64,000 nt of DNA from Chloroflexota bacterium (GTDB lineage: Bacteria; Chloroflexota; UBA11872), in assembly GCA_022825895.1 (NCBI GenBank), contig JAJDVX010000041.1, positions 1 to 64,000 on the forward strand, read 5' to 3'. The notes beneath the pieces were generated by a model that had not been told where the DNA came from, searched no databases, and saw only the letters and a program-made list of their open reading frames with translations. Positions 36,277 to 46,200 of the stretch are shown here, in pieces. Position numbers and translations under genes: made by a program. How positions within the stretch are numbered: the first letter of the stretch is position 1; every line of letters starts with the position of its first letter.

Positions 36277-36301
36277 GTTCACCCGTAGAATGTCCGTGAA
36301 C
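36277..36301. promoter_or_regulatory. Inverted repeat flanking a -10 element before grpE2
   Basis: GTTCAC and GTGAAC form a perfect 6-bp inverted repeat with a 13-bp spacer. TAGAAT (36286-36291), a good -10 box, lies inside the spacer; no clear -35 is seen. The geometry suits an operator for the grpE2-dnaJ-prmA-HIT operon. It does not match CIRCE or HAIR. Confidence 0.45.
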
Positions 36302-36323
36302 GCCCCCGGGGTCGCACGACTGC

Positions 36324-37004
36324 ATGGCAACTGCACGAACTGATGCCGACGACGTCGAAAAGGAACCGCAGATCGAGGTGAAGGTCACCGACCATCGGTC
36401 CGCCTCGACTCTCGACGACTCGAACGAAGCGGCGGAGACCGACGGCGCGCCGGAGGCAGCGGCGGATGACGTCGAGGCGTTGAAGGCGGAGGTCGCCAAA
36501 CTTGACGCGCGCCGTCAGGACGTATTGAACCGCCTGACGCGCGCGCAGGCCGATTTTGCGAATTACCGTCGGCGGACGGCTGACGAGGCTCAGGAAATAG
36601 CGAGATTCGCGAACCAGGCCCTTGCGTTCGAGTTGCTGAGTGTCATGGACGCGCTGGAACGGGCGTTCGGATCGATTCCTCGGGAGCTGCGGCTGCTGAC
36701 CTGGATAGATGGAATCGCGCTGATCCAGGCCCAGTTGCGCCGGGTGCTGGAGACCGCGGGCGTTACCGCGATTGAATGTCGTCCCGGCGATCCGATCGAC
36801 GTGGAAGTCCACGAAGTCGTGATGACCGAGGGTGACGACGCCACGGCCGTTGTTGCCGAAATGCAGCGCGGCTACCGCATGCACGATCGCGTGATTCGGC
36901 CTGCCCTGGTAACGGCCGGGCCGAAGCCGCCGGCGGACGAATCCGCGGATGCTGACGCCGAGCCGGACGACCAGCCGCCGCTAGATTCCAACGAGACCGT
37001 GTGA
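36324..37004 (+). CDS. grpE: Nucleotide exchange factor GrpE (copy 2)
   Basis: Second GrpE paralogue, 226 aa, with a long acidic N-terminus, the coil RLTRAQADFANYRRRTADEAQE, FELLSVMDALERAF and a C-terminal beta domain (VEVHEVVMTEGDDATAV, MQRGYRMHDRVIRPALV) plus an acidic tail. It differs strongly from copy 1 and partners a full-length DnaJ here, but no dnaK is adjacent. It overlaps dnaJ by 4 bp (GTGA). Confidence 0.9.
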   Translation: MATARTDADDVEKEPQIEVKVTDHRSASTLDDSNEAAETDGAPEAAADDVEALKAEVAKLDARRQDVLNRLTRAQADFANYRRRTADEAQEIARFANQALAFELLSVMDALERAFGSIPRELRLLTWIDGIALIQAQLRRVLETAGVTAIECRPGDPIDVEVHEVVMTEGDDATAVVAEMQRGYRMHDRVIRPALVTAGPKPPADESADADAEPDDQPPLDSNETV

Positions 37005-38107
37005 GCGCCAAGCCCGATTTCTACGACGTCCTTGGCGTTGAACGGACGGCTGGACCCGACGAGATTCGGAAGGCGTATCGCGATCTCGCGCGACGCCACC
37101 ACCCGGATGTCAGTCGCGAGCCTGACGCCACCGAGCGGTTTCAACAGATCAACGAGGCCTACGAGGTATTGCGCGACGATGAGAAGCGGGCGACGTACGA
37201 CCGTTTCGGTCATGACGGTCCGGGGTCTCCCTTTGGCGCGGGGTTTGACGATTTTGGCGGGATAGGCGACGTGTTCGATGCCTTTTTCGGCGGCGGGCGC
37301 CGGTCGAGGCCGGGAGCGGCGCAGCCGGGGACGGACGCGCGAATCCAAGTGGAACTGGAATTCCTGGAGGGTGTCTTCGGCGTTGAGACCGACGTGGACT
37401 ACCAGCGCCTGGAGCCGTGCGGCACCTGTGCCGGGAACGGCGCGGCACCCGGCACCCGGCCCAGTACGTGCGGGCCCTGCCGAGGCACCGGGCAGGTGCA
37501 ACGAGCTCAGCGGTCCATCTTTGGTCAGTTTGTCAACGTCACGACCTGCGACACCTGCGGCGGGGCGGGGCAGGTTGTCGAAAGCAAGTGTCCGACGTGT
37601 ACGGGTGTCGGCCTGGAGCGCGCATCGGTGAAACGAACGGTCAGGGTTCCCGCCGGACTTCAGGCGGGCACCGAGTTGCGACTCACCGGCGAAGGCAACC
37701 ACGGGCCGCGCGGTGGTTCGCCGGGGGATTTGTATATCGGTATCGACGTCAAACCGCACCCGGTCCTGGAACGCGACGGCGACAACATTCTGAGCAACGT
37801 GGTGATCAACGTGGCCGAGGCGGCGCTTGGCGCCAGCCTGGAGGTGGAGACCGCCGACGGGCTCACATCCGTCAAGATACCGCCAGGCATCCAGGCCGGA
37901 ACACCGATTCGGCTGCGCGGCAAAGGCGCGCCGCGCCTGCGCGGATCGGGGCGCGGCGATCATTTTCTCTTCGTACACGTTGCCACGCCCACAAAACTGA
38001 ATAGGAAGCAACGCGATCTGCTGGATCAGTTGCGCGAGACGCTGCCCGGCGGCAGCGATTCGGGCGGACGCAGCTTTGTCGAGAAGATCCGAGCCGCCTT
38101 TCGGTGA
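37001..38107 (+). CDS. dnaJ: Chaperone DnaJ
   Basis: Full-length 368-aa DnaJ from a GTG start. It has a J-domain (DFYDVLGVERTAGPDEIRKAY, HPD in ARRHHPDVS), a Gly/Phe linker, and a zinc-binding region with four CxxCxGxG-type repeats (CGTCAGNG, CGPCRGTG, CDTCGGAG, CPTCTGVG). The C-terminal substrate domain carries GEGNHGPRGGSPGDLYI. It overlaps both grpE2 and prmA by 4 bp. Unlike the J-protein at 13392 it keeps the zinc finger. Confidence 0.95.
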   Translation: MSAKPDFYDVLGVERTAGPDEIRKAYRDLARRHHPDVSREPDATERFQQINEAYEVLRDDEKRATYDRFGHDGPGSPFGAGFDDFGGIGDVFDAFFGGGRRSRPGAAQPGTDARIQVELEFLEGVFGVETDVDYQRLEPCGTCAGNGAAPGTRPSTCGPCRGTGQVQRAQRSIFGQFVNVTTCDTCGGAGQVVESKCPTCTGVGLERASVKRTVRVPAGLQAGTELRLTGEGNHGPRGGSPGDLYIGIDVKPHPVLERDGDNILSNVVINVAEAALGASLEVETADGLTSVKIPPGIQAGTPIRLRGKGAPRLRGSGRGDHFLFVHVATPTKLNRKQRDLLDQLRETLPGGSDSGGRSFVEKIRAAFR

Positions 38108-39048
38108 GTAACCGGTGGGCGGCGATCAGCGTGCCCATGCAACCGGAAGCCCTGGACGACGTGTCCGTCGCTCTGCAGCGGCTGGTCCGTCGAGCGTTTG
38201 CCGTGGAGACCCGACCCCGATCCGCGGACGGCGACTGGCCCGTTACGGCCCACGCGTACGTGGCGCCGGGCGAGCGCCAGGAGGCGGCGCGGCACGAGGT
38301 GCTGCGGGCGCTCGCCATGCTGCGAGTCGCCGGGGACGGCCTGGTTGGCGCGCCAACGGAGACGTTTGTCGACGCGGAGGCCTTGCGTACGAGCTGGCGG
38401 GAGTACTACGGGCCGCTGGCGGTTGGCCGCCGCCTGTTGATCGTACCGGCGTGGCTGGACCGGCCGCGGCAGCAGCACGATCGGATCCCGATTATTCTCG
38501 ACTCGGCCATGGCGTTTGGAACCGGACATCATCCGACAACCCAGCTTGCGCTGGCGGCGCTAGAGAATGCGCTGCAGCCAGGCGACGTAGTCGCGGACGT
38601 TGGCACCGGGTCGGGCGTGCTGGCCATTGCGGCGGCAAAGCTTGGCGCGTCACGGGTCTATGCCTTCGACCGAGATCCGGAGGCGGGCCCCACGGCTGCC
38701 GCCAATCTCCGGCGAAACGATGTCGCCGACCGGATCGAGCTATCCATTCCAAGCTCGACCCTGGCAGCGCCCGAGCCAGCGGCACTGGTCGTCGCCAACA
38801 TCGTGGCATCCGTGCACGTGACGTTGATGCCGGCCTACGCCGGGCTGCTGAGGCCCGCCGGCCGCTTGCTGCTCGGCGGCGTGATTGACGCGCGGGTTGA
38901 TGAGGTCGTTGCCGCGGCGCAGCCATTCGGATTCCGTCCGCAGGCCATTGCGGCGGACGAGGAGTGGCGGCTGCTCGACTTCACCGACGCGTCAGTGCCA
39001 AATTCCATAGGGTCAGCGGAGGCCGCCACGGGAGATCGAGGCCAATGA
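38104..39048 (+). CDS. prmA: Ribosomal protein L11 methyltransferase
   Basis: SAM-dependent methyltransferase that trimethylates ribosomal protein L11. The GTG-started 314-aa protein carries the substrate-recognition half (up to about residue 130), then PIILDSAMAFGTGHHPTTQL and the SAM loop VVADVGTGSGVLAIAAAKLGA. VVANIVASVH matches the catalytic region, followed by RLLLGGVI. dnaJ-prmA linkage is common in bacteria. It overlaps the HIT gene by 4 bp. Confidence 0.93.
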   Translation: MSNRWAAISVPMQPEALDDVSVALQRLVRRAFAVETRPRSADGDWPVTAHAYVAPGERQEAARHEVLRALAMLRVAGDGLVGAPTETFVDAEALRTSWREYYGPLAVGRRLLIVPAWLDRPRQQHDRIPIILDSAMAFGTGHHPTTQLALAALENALQPGDVVADVGTGSGVLAIAAAKLGASRVYAFDRDPEAGPTAAANLRRNDVADRIELSIPSSTLAAPEPAALVVANIVASVHVTLMPAYAGLLRPAGRLLLGGVIDARVDEVVAAAQPFGFRPQAIAADEEWRLLDFTDASVPNSIGSAEAATGDRGQ

Positions 39049-39404
39049 GTTCCGATGCCAGCGATACGGATTGCATCTTTTGCGCCATTGCCCGCGGGGA
39101 CATTCCCAGCGACGGGGTGTATGCGGACGACCATGTGATCGCGTTTCGAGACATCAGTCCGCAGGCACCGTCGCACGTGCTCGTCGCACCGCGTCGGCAC
39201 GTGGCGAGCATTGACGAAGTTCGGGACGACCGGGAATTGCTGGGTCGGGTGCTGGCGGCGGCCGTCGCCGTCGCCCAATCCGAGAACCTGGCCGCGTCAG
39301 GCTATCGTCTGGCGACCAACCATGGGCGCGACGGCGCGCAGTCGGTTGCGCATTGGCACGTTCACGTCTTGGGCGGGCGCGCCTTGAGCGGGCGACTGGG
39401 ATAG
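39045..39404 (+). CDS. HIT family protein (histidine triad)
   Basis: Small nucleotide-binding hydrolase of the HINT/Hint-1 group. I start at ATG 39045 (119 aa), overlapping the prmA stop, instead of the track's start 27 codons earlier. It begins DCIFCAIARGDIPSDGVYAD and ends with the catalytic triad HWHVHVLGGR. The Cys pair near the N-terminus (CIFC) is common in the family. Substrate probably purine nucleoside phosphoramidates; untested. Confidence 0.88.
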   Translation: MSSDASDTDCIFCAIARGDIPSDGVYADDHVIAFRDISPQAPSHVLVAPRRHVASIDEVRDDRELLGRVLAAAVAVAQSENLAASGYRLATNHGRDGAQSVAHWHVHVLGGRALSGRLG

Positions 39405-39466
39405 GCCGACGGTCCAGTTGCCGTCCGTCCGGCGATTCCGGACGAGCCGGGACGCCGACTTGCGGC

Positions 39467-39495
39467 TTGGAGGGTCGGCGGCGACATGGTATTGT
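39467..39495 (+). promoter_or_regulatory. Candidate promoter upstream of rpoB
   Basis: TTGGAG (39467-39472) and TATTGT (39490-39495) are separated by 17 bp, with TGG just before the -10 giving an extended form. The start would be near 39502, about 60 nt upstream of a terminator-like hairpin. Confidence 0.5.
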
Positions 39496-39555
39496 GGGTG
39501 CAACGTGGGGGTGCCCGAATAGCCGCGCGGCTGCGAGTCAACTGAATAGCAACTA

Positions 39556-39584
39556 CCCGACCGGTGTGCGCCGGTTGGGTTTTT
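39556..39584 (+). terminator. Intrinsic terminator in the rpoB leader
   Basis: CCCGACCGG and CCGGTTGGG (one G-U pair) enclose TGTGCG, and the stem is followed directly by TTTTT. Its position between a candidate promoter and rpoB fits an attenuator, or the end of a roughly 80-nt small RNA. It could also end the prmA-HIT transcript. Confidence 0.75.
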
Positions 39585-39809
39585 GCGCCTTGCGAACAAC
39601 GGGCTCCAAATCAAAAACGGATGTGACGCGCTGACGCAGTTTTTCCGGCAGGGTTCCCGGTTGACCGCCGCTCGAGCGCGTGGGCGCCCTGTGCCCGGCT
39701 ACCGGTCCCACGATTGGTTGTACACCGGACTTCGTCCCGTGCGCCGCGGCAGCGGCCTCAGCGGGCGAAATCGTTTCCGCACGTGGTCGAATGAAGGAGC
39801 AGGCCATTC

Positions 39810-42800
39810 ATGAGTTCTAACGGCACGACTTCGGGCATTGACGAGCGGCATTACGGGCGGGTCCCGAGCATCCTGGATATGCCGCACCTGGTCTCAACGC
39901 AGCTCGAATCGTTCGAACGGTTCAAGAACGAATACCTGCAAGAACTGTTCGCCGAGATCTCGCCCATCCAGGACTTTACGGGGAAGAACCTGGAGCTTCA
40001 CTTTGAGGTGCCCGACGACGCGTTTGACGTGCCGAAGTACACCGAAGAAGCGTGCCGCGAACAGGATCGCACGTACCAGGCGCCACTGCGGGTGAAGGCC
40101 CGGCTGCACAACAAGCAGACCGGCGAAATCAAGGAAATGGTCGTCTACATGGGCGACTTTCCGCTGATGACGCGCCAGGGCACGTTCATTTATAACGGGG
40201 CCGAGCGGGTGGTCGTGAGCCAGTTGGTGCGGTCGCCCGGGGTCTATTTCTCTGCGGAGATTGATCCCGCCACCGGCCGCCGACGCTTCGGCGCCAAGCT
40301 CATTCCCAAGCGCGGCGCCTGGCTGGAGTTCGAGACCAGCAATCAGTCGATGGTCAACGTAAAGATTGACCGCAAGCGGAAGTTGCCCGTTACGACTTTT
40401 CTTCGCGCGATCGAGCCGGCGTTGGGGGACGACGCGGCCTTGCTGGACGCATTTGCCGACGTGGATACGGATCCGGAGCATCGGTTCATTGAATCGACGA
40501 TCGGGCGTGCGGAGACTCGGCGCGACCTGGCCTTCAGCACCGAGGACGGCCTCATCGAGCTGTATCACCGGCTGCGTCCGGGCGACCCGGCCACCGTGGA
40601 CAACGCGCGTTCCCTGATTGAGCAGACGTTCTTCAACATTCGCCGCTACGACCTGGGGCCAGTCGGGCGCTACAAGCTGAACAAGCGCCTCGGGCTCGAG
40701 ACCGACGAAACCACGCGGACGCTCGAGCCGAACGATCTCGTTGCCATCGTGCGCGAGATCGTGCGACTGAACGTGACGCAAGGGGTTCCGGACCACATCG
40801 ACCACCTGGGCAACCGACGTGTCCGCGCCGTTGGCGAACTGTTGGCCGATCAGTTTCGCGTCGGCTTGCTGCGCATGGAGCGAGTGATCAAGGAGCGGAT
40901 GAGCATTCAGAACGCGGCGGAGGCCACGCCGTCGGGGCTGATCAACACGAGGCCCGTGACCGCCGCCGTCAAGGAGTTCTTCGGCGGCAGCCAGCTGTCC
41001 CAATTCATGGACCAGGCCAACCCAATGGCGGAACTTGCCCACAAGCGGCGGCTGAGCGCCATGGGGCCTGGCGGGCTGTCACGGGAGCGCGCCGGATTTG
41101 ATGTGCGCGACGTGCACTACAGTCATTATGGGCGCGTGTGTCCCATCGAGACGCCCGAAGGGCCGAACATCGGGCTGATCAACACGCTGGCAACGCTTGC
41201 CCGCGTCAACTCGTACGGATTCATCGAGACGCCGTATCGGCGTGTGATCACGCGCGTGCCGGCTACCGACGCCGAGGGGCTGCTGGGCCGGACGGTTGCC
41301 AGACCATTTGGTGCGAGCGACGGCGGCCAGCCGGTGGCGCAGGTTGGCGATGTGATTGATGAACCCCTGGCGGCGGCCATTGGCCAGGTGGATGGCGCCG
41401 AGGCACTGGACGTGCGCATTCGGCCGGTGGTGACGGATGAGGTTGAGTACCTGGCGGCCGACGAAGAAGAGCGTCACACGATCGCGCAGGCCAAGACCGT
41501 GCTCAACTCGAAAAACGAAATCGAGTTGGAGCGCGTGTCCGTTCGCCGGGGACCGAATTTCCACGAGGCAGACGCGAGTGAGGTCGAGTACCTGGACTCG
41601 TCGCCGCAGCAGATCGTGAGCCTTGCGACGGCCATGATTCCGTTTCTCGAGCACGACGACGCCAACCGAGCGCTCATGGGCGCCAACATGCAGCGGCAGG
41701 CCGTGCCGTTGATCAAGCCAGAGGCCCCGCTGGTGGCCACCGGCATGGAGGAGGTCAGCGCGCGCGACTCGGGGCACATGCAGTTGGCGGCCGCCGACGG
41801 CGCGGTGACGCACGTGACGTCCCGAGAGATCACGATCGACCATGGAGACGACGGCGGCGAACGCGTTTACCGCCTCCGGAAGTTCGATCGCTCCAATACC
41901 GCGACTTGCATCAGCCAGCGACCGGTGGTGGCCGCCGGCGACTCGGTGACGGCCGGTCAGCCGATCGCCGAGAGCATGGCCACGGCCGACGGCATGATTG
42001 CCCTGGGCCAGAACATCGTGGTGGCCTTCATGTTCTGGGAAGGCGGAAACTACGAGGACGCCATCGTCGTGAGCGAGCGTCTGCTGAAGGATGACGTCTT
42101 TACCTCGATCCACATCGAGAAGTACGAGGTGGAGGCGCGCGACACGAAACTCGGGGCCGAAGAGATCACCCGCGACATTCCGAATCAGAACGAGGAAGCC
42201 CTTCGCAATCTGGACGACACGGGCGTGGTGTATGTGGGGGCCGAGGTTGGGCCGGACGACGTTCTGGTCGGGAAGATCACGCCCAAGGGCGAAACCGAAC
42301 TCTCGGGAGAAGATCGCCTGCTGCGTGCGATCTTCGGTCGCGACGCACGGGAAGTGAAGGACACATCCAAGCACGTGCCGGCTGGCGAGTACGGCCGCGT
42401 TATCGACGTTCGCCGGTTTTCAGCCGACGAGGGCGACGACCTTCAGGCGGGCGTGACCGAGATGATCCGCGTAAGCGTTGCCTCGAAGCGCAAGCTAATG
42501 GTTGGCGACAAGATGGCGGGCCGCCACGGCAACAAGGGCGTGATTTCCATGATCCTGCCGCAAGAGGACATGCCCTATCTGGCGGACGGGACTCCCGTTG
42601 ACATCATTCTGAATCCGCTTGGGGTCGCCTCTCGAATGAACGTGGGGCAGACGCTGGAGACGCACCTTGGATGGGCCGCCGACAAGCTGGCCTTCCGCGC
42701 GATTAGCCCGGTGTTCGACAGCGCCGATGAAGACACGATCGCCGAGGCCCTGACCGAAGCCGATTTGCCGGCGGACGGCAAGGCCGTGCTGTATGACGGC

Positions 42801-43277
42801 CGCACCGGGGAGCGGTTTGACCAGGAAGTCACGGTGGGCGTGATCTACATGATGAAGCTCGGGCACATGGTGGACGACAAGATCCACGCCCGATCCACCG
42901 GGCCCTACTCGCTGATCACTCAGCAGCCGCTTGGCGGCAAGGCGCAAATGGGCGGTCAGCGATTTGGCGAAATGGAAGTCTGGGCGCTGGAGGCCTACGG
43001 GGCCGCGCACACGCTGCAGGAAATGTTGACGGTCAAGTCCGACGACATTCTCGGCCGTGTCAAGACGTACGAAGCCATTGTCAAAGGCGAGTCCATCCTC
43101 GAACCCGGCATTCCCGAGTCTTTCCGGGTGCTGGTGAAGGAGCTGCAGAGTCTTGGCGTTTCCGTGGACATTCTGGACGACGCCGAGGAAGAAATCGCGC
43201 TGGCCGGCGAACACATGCACGACCAGCTGCCCGACCTGGATGGCATCAACATCCAGGGTCGTGAATACCGACTCTAG
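39810..43277 (+). CDS. rpoB: DNA-directed RNA polymerase subunit beta
   Basis: Core RNA polymerase subunit, 1155 aa, preceded by AAGGAG (39794-39799). The rifampicin-binding region reads [25 protein letters not shown], keeping the key Gln, Asp, His, Arg and Ser. Other landmarks are [41 protein letters not shown], and the C-terminal [18 protein letters not shown]. rplJ and rplL do not precede it here, unlike the common rplKAJL-rpoBC arrangement; an HIT gene does. It is 14 bp from rpoC and clearly in the same operon. Confidence 0.98.
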   Translation: MSSNGTTSGIDERHYGRVPSILDMPHLVSTQLESFERFKNEYLQELFAEISPIQDFTGKNLELHFEVPDDAFDVPKYTEEACREQDRTYQAPLRVKARLHNKQTGEIKEMVVYMGDFPLMTRQGTFIYNGAERVVVSQLVRSPGVYFSAEIDPATGRRRFGAKLIPKRGAWLEFETSNQSMVNVKIDRKRKLPVTTFLRAIEPALGDDAALLDAFADVDTDPEHRFIESTIGRAETRRDLAFSTEDGLIELYHRLRPGDPATVDNARSLIEQTFFNIRRYDLGPVGRYKLNKRLGLETDETTRTLEPNDLVAIVREIVRLNVTQGVPDHIDHLGNRRVRAVGELLADQFRVGLLRMERVIKERMSIQNAAEATPSGLINTRPVTAAVKEFFGGSQLSQFMDQANPMAELAHKRRLSAMGPGGLSRERAGFDVRDVHYSHYGRVCPIETPEGPNIGLINTLATLARVNSYGFIETPYRRVITRVPATDAEGLLGRTVARPFGASDGGQPVAQVGDVIDEPLAAAIGQVDGAEALDVRIRPVVTDEVEYLAADEEERHTIAQAKTVLNSKNEIELERVSVRRGPNFHEADASEVEYLDSSPQQIVSLATAMIPFLEHDDANRALMGANMQRQAVPLIKPEAPLVATGMEEVSARDSGHMQLAAADGAVTHVTSREITIDHGDDGGERVYRLRKFDRSNTATCISQRPVVAAGDSVTAGQPIAESMATADGMIALGQNIVVAFMFWEGGNYEDAIVVSERLLKDDVFTSIHIEKYEVEARDTKLGAEEITRDIPNQNEEALRNLDDTGVVYVGAEVGPDDVLVGKITPKGETELSGEDRLLRAIFGRDAREVKDTSKHVPAGEYGRVIDVRRFSADEGDDLQAGVTEMIRVSVASKRKLMVGDKMAGRHGNKGVISMILPQEDMPYLADGTPVDIILNPLGVASRMNVGQTLETHLGWAADKLAFRAISPVFDSADEDTIAEALTEADLPADGKAVLYDGRTGERFDQEVTVGVIYMMKLGHMVDDKIHARSTGPYSLITQQPLGGKAQMGGQRFGEMEVWALEAYGAAHTLQEMLTVKSDDILGRVKTYEAIVKGESILEPGIPESFRVLVKELQSLGVSVDILDDAEEEIALAGEHMHDQLPDLDGINIQGREYRL

Positions 43278-43291
43278 GAGGACCCGAACGA

Positions 43292-46200
43292 ATGCTTGAG
43301 GTCAACAAGTTCAGCGCGATTCGGATCCACCTGGCGTCCCCCGACCAGGTTCGGTCCTGGTCCTACGGCGAGGTGGCCAAGCCGGAGACCATCAATTACC
43401 GCACGCTGAAGCCGGAGCGGGACGGCCTGTTCTGCGAACGCATCTTCGGTCCGACGAAGGACTGGGAGTGCGCCTGCGGCAAGTACAAGCGCGTGCGCTT
43501 TCGAGGGATCATCTGCGACAAGTGCGGCGTTGAAGTCACACGCTCACGCGTTCGTCGTGAGCGGATGGGGCACATTGAGCTGGCGGCGCCAATTACCCAC
43601 ATCTGGTTTTTGAAGGGGACGCCCAGCCGAATCGGACAAGTTCTGGACATTACGCCGCGCGACCTGGAGAAGATCGTCTACTTCGCCTCGTTCATCATTA
43701 CCGACCTGAATGAGGCTGAGCGCGACGAGGCGCTTGGCCGAGTTGATGAGGACCTGGCCGGCCGAATCGAGGACGTCGAGGATTCGGCGGCCATGCGTCT
43801 TGCGGATGAGAGTCGACGGCTGGACGATCAGACCGCGCAGCTGGACGCGCAGCTGGCCGATGAACTGAAGCGCCTGGACAGCGAGGCGCAGGCGAGTGTG
43901 GACTCCATTAACCAGGAGACTGCGGGCGTCCGCAACCTATTGGCCGCCGTGGGCCAGCGGAAGCTGGAAGACGCTGCCGAGCTGAGCTGGTTGCCCGAAG
44001 CCTTTGTGGCCGCTGGCGAGGTACCCCCCGCGGACGCTCTATCCAAGCTGGACGCGGCGACCGAGGCGGCTATTGCCGAAGTCACGTCCCGATTCGACGC
44101 CGAGAAGTCCGGCGCGCGAGATCGATTCAATGCGACCAAGGCCGTCGAGCGACGCGAGAGCGAGCAGGCGGTGACGGGCATTGAGGAGGATCGGCGCCGG
44201 GAAGTCGACGATGCCCGGGAATACTACGAGCAGCGCCGGAAGGACCTGGCCACGCTGGAGCTTCACCAACTGCTCTCGGAGCCACGCTATCAGCAGTTGT
44301 CGCACACGTGCGGCGACATCTTCGAGGCCGGAATCGGCGCGGAGGCCGTTCGTGACCTGATCACTAACGTCGACCTGGATGATCTGGCGGATTTCCTGCG
44401 CGAAGAGTTGGAGGCCAACTCCATTCAGCGACGCAAGAAGGCCGCCAAGCGGCTGAAGGTGGTGGAGGCGTTTCGACGCTCGGGCAACCGCCCGGAGTGG
44501 ATGATTCTGAACGTGCTGCCAGTGCTGCCGCCGGAACTCCGACCGATGGTTCAACTGGACGGCGGACGGTTTGCGACGAGCGATCTGAACGATCTCTATC
44601 GACGGGTCATTAACCGCAATAACCGCCTCAAGCGCCTGGTAGAGCTTGGCGCGCCGGAGATCATCGTGCGCAACGAGAAGCGCATGCTCCAGGAAGCCGT
44701 GGACGCGCTGATCGACAATGGCCGACGCGGGCGGGCCGTGACCGGCTCATCCAACCATCCCTACAAGTCGCTGAGCGACCTCCTGCGCGGAAAGCAGGGT
44801 CGGTTCCGCCAAAACCTGCTGGGCAAGCGCGTGGACTACTCCGGTCGATCCGTGATCGTGGTTGGGCCGCACCTGAACCTGAACCAGTGTGGTCTACCGA
44901 CCAAGATGGCCCTTGAGCTTTTCAAGCCCTTCGTGATGCGAAAACTCGTGGACGACGGGCACGCCAGCAATATCAAGAGTGCCAAGCGGATGGTCGAGCA
45001 TCCCGAACCGCTGGTCTGGGACGCGCTTGAAGAGGTAACTCGCGACCATCCCGTGTTGCTCAACCGCGCCCCGACGCTGCACCGCCTGGGGATCCAGGCG
45101 TTCGACATCGTGCTGGTGAGCGGCAGCGCCATCCAGATTCATCCGCTGGTTTGCACGGCGTTCAACGCGGACTTCGATGGCGACCAAATGGCCGTGCATG
45201 TGCCGCTCAGCCGGGCGGCGCAAGACGAAGCCCGCCACATCATGAAGAGCACCCACAACATCTTGTCGCCCGCGGACGGTACGCCGATCGTGAGTCCAAC
45301 GAAGGACATGGTGCTGGGGGCGTACTACCTCACGGAGGTCAGGGACGGCGCGACGGGCGAGGGCAAGCTCTTCGCCAATTTCGCTGACGCCGTGCTTGCT
45401 TTCGAACACGGGGTCGCGGACTTGCAAGCGCTGGTCCGCCTGCGGGTAACGCCGGAGGACTTCCCCGACGCGGCCATGGGGCAGGACGGTCCGGTCATCA
45501 TTGAGACGACGGTCGGGCGGATCATGCTGAATCAAGCGATTCCGCGGGACCTTCGCTTCGTCAATGAACGCCTGGACAAGGGTGGCTTGCGGCGAGTGAT
45601 CGAAATGGTCTTCTTCAACACCAACATGGACGTGACAGGTGAGGTAGCCAACCAGCTCAAGAACCTGGGCATGTACTGGGCTACCCGGTCCGGCGTCACG
45701 ATGGGGATCAAAGATCTTGAGATTCCCGACGTGAAGCGCAAGGTCGAGCAGGAGACCGACGACCGCGTCAGCGGCATTCGCGCGAGCTACGAGGACGGGC
45801 TCATCACGGACGACGAGCGGTATCGCCTGACGGTTAAGGCGTGGACCGACGCGATGGCGACGGTTTCCAGTTCCGTTGAAGAGAGCATGGACGAGATGAG
45901 CCCAGTGTTCATGATGGGCAATTCAGGCGCCGCCAAGGGGAATTTCGACCAGATTCGGCAGATTTCGGGTATGCGAGGTCTCATGTCGAACCCTTCCGGC
46001 CGGATCATTGAGATGCCGGTGCGGGCGAACTTCCGCGAGGGCATGTCAACGCACGAGTACTTCATTTCCACGCATGGCGGGCGCAAGGGCCTGGCCGACA
46101 CGGCCCTGCGTACGGCGGACAGTGGCTATCTGACCCGCCGCCTGGTTGACGTGGCCCAAGATGTGATTGTGATGGGTGACGACTGCGGCACCCTGGACGG

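Larger units (their letters stand above)
39405..39809 (+). other. Spacer and leader region upstream of rpoB
   Basis: About 400 bp with no convincing gene. It holds a candidate promoter, a hairpin with a T-run about 60-80 nt downstream of it, and about 225 bp of untranslated sequence before rpoB. A 76-aa ORF (39583-39813) is judged spurious. No tRNA pattern was found. Confidence 0.6.

Noticed and set aside
36277-36301. CIRCE or HAIR element at grpE2
   Set aside because: Arm sequence and spacer fit neither consensus, so it is reported only as an unassigned dyad.
33466-36336. 956-aa minus-strand ORF over the NHL gene
   Set aside because: Composition is a shadow of a repetitive high-GC gene; no recognisable motif.
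38964-39044. 27-codon N-terminal extension of the HIT protein
   Set aside because: It lies in prmA out of frame; the ATG at 39045 overlaps the prmA stop in the usual ATGA way.
39495-39600. TPP-riboswitch resemblance (GGGGGTGCCC and ACCC blocks)
   Set aside because: The second conserved half of a TPP aptamer is missing and rpoB is not a thiamine gene; kept only as an undefined structured leader.
39583-39813. 76-aa ORF overlapping the rpoB start
   Set aside because: No homology signal, overlaps rpoB and its SD, and follows a terminator.
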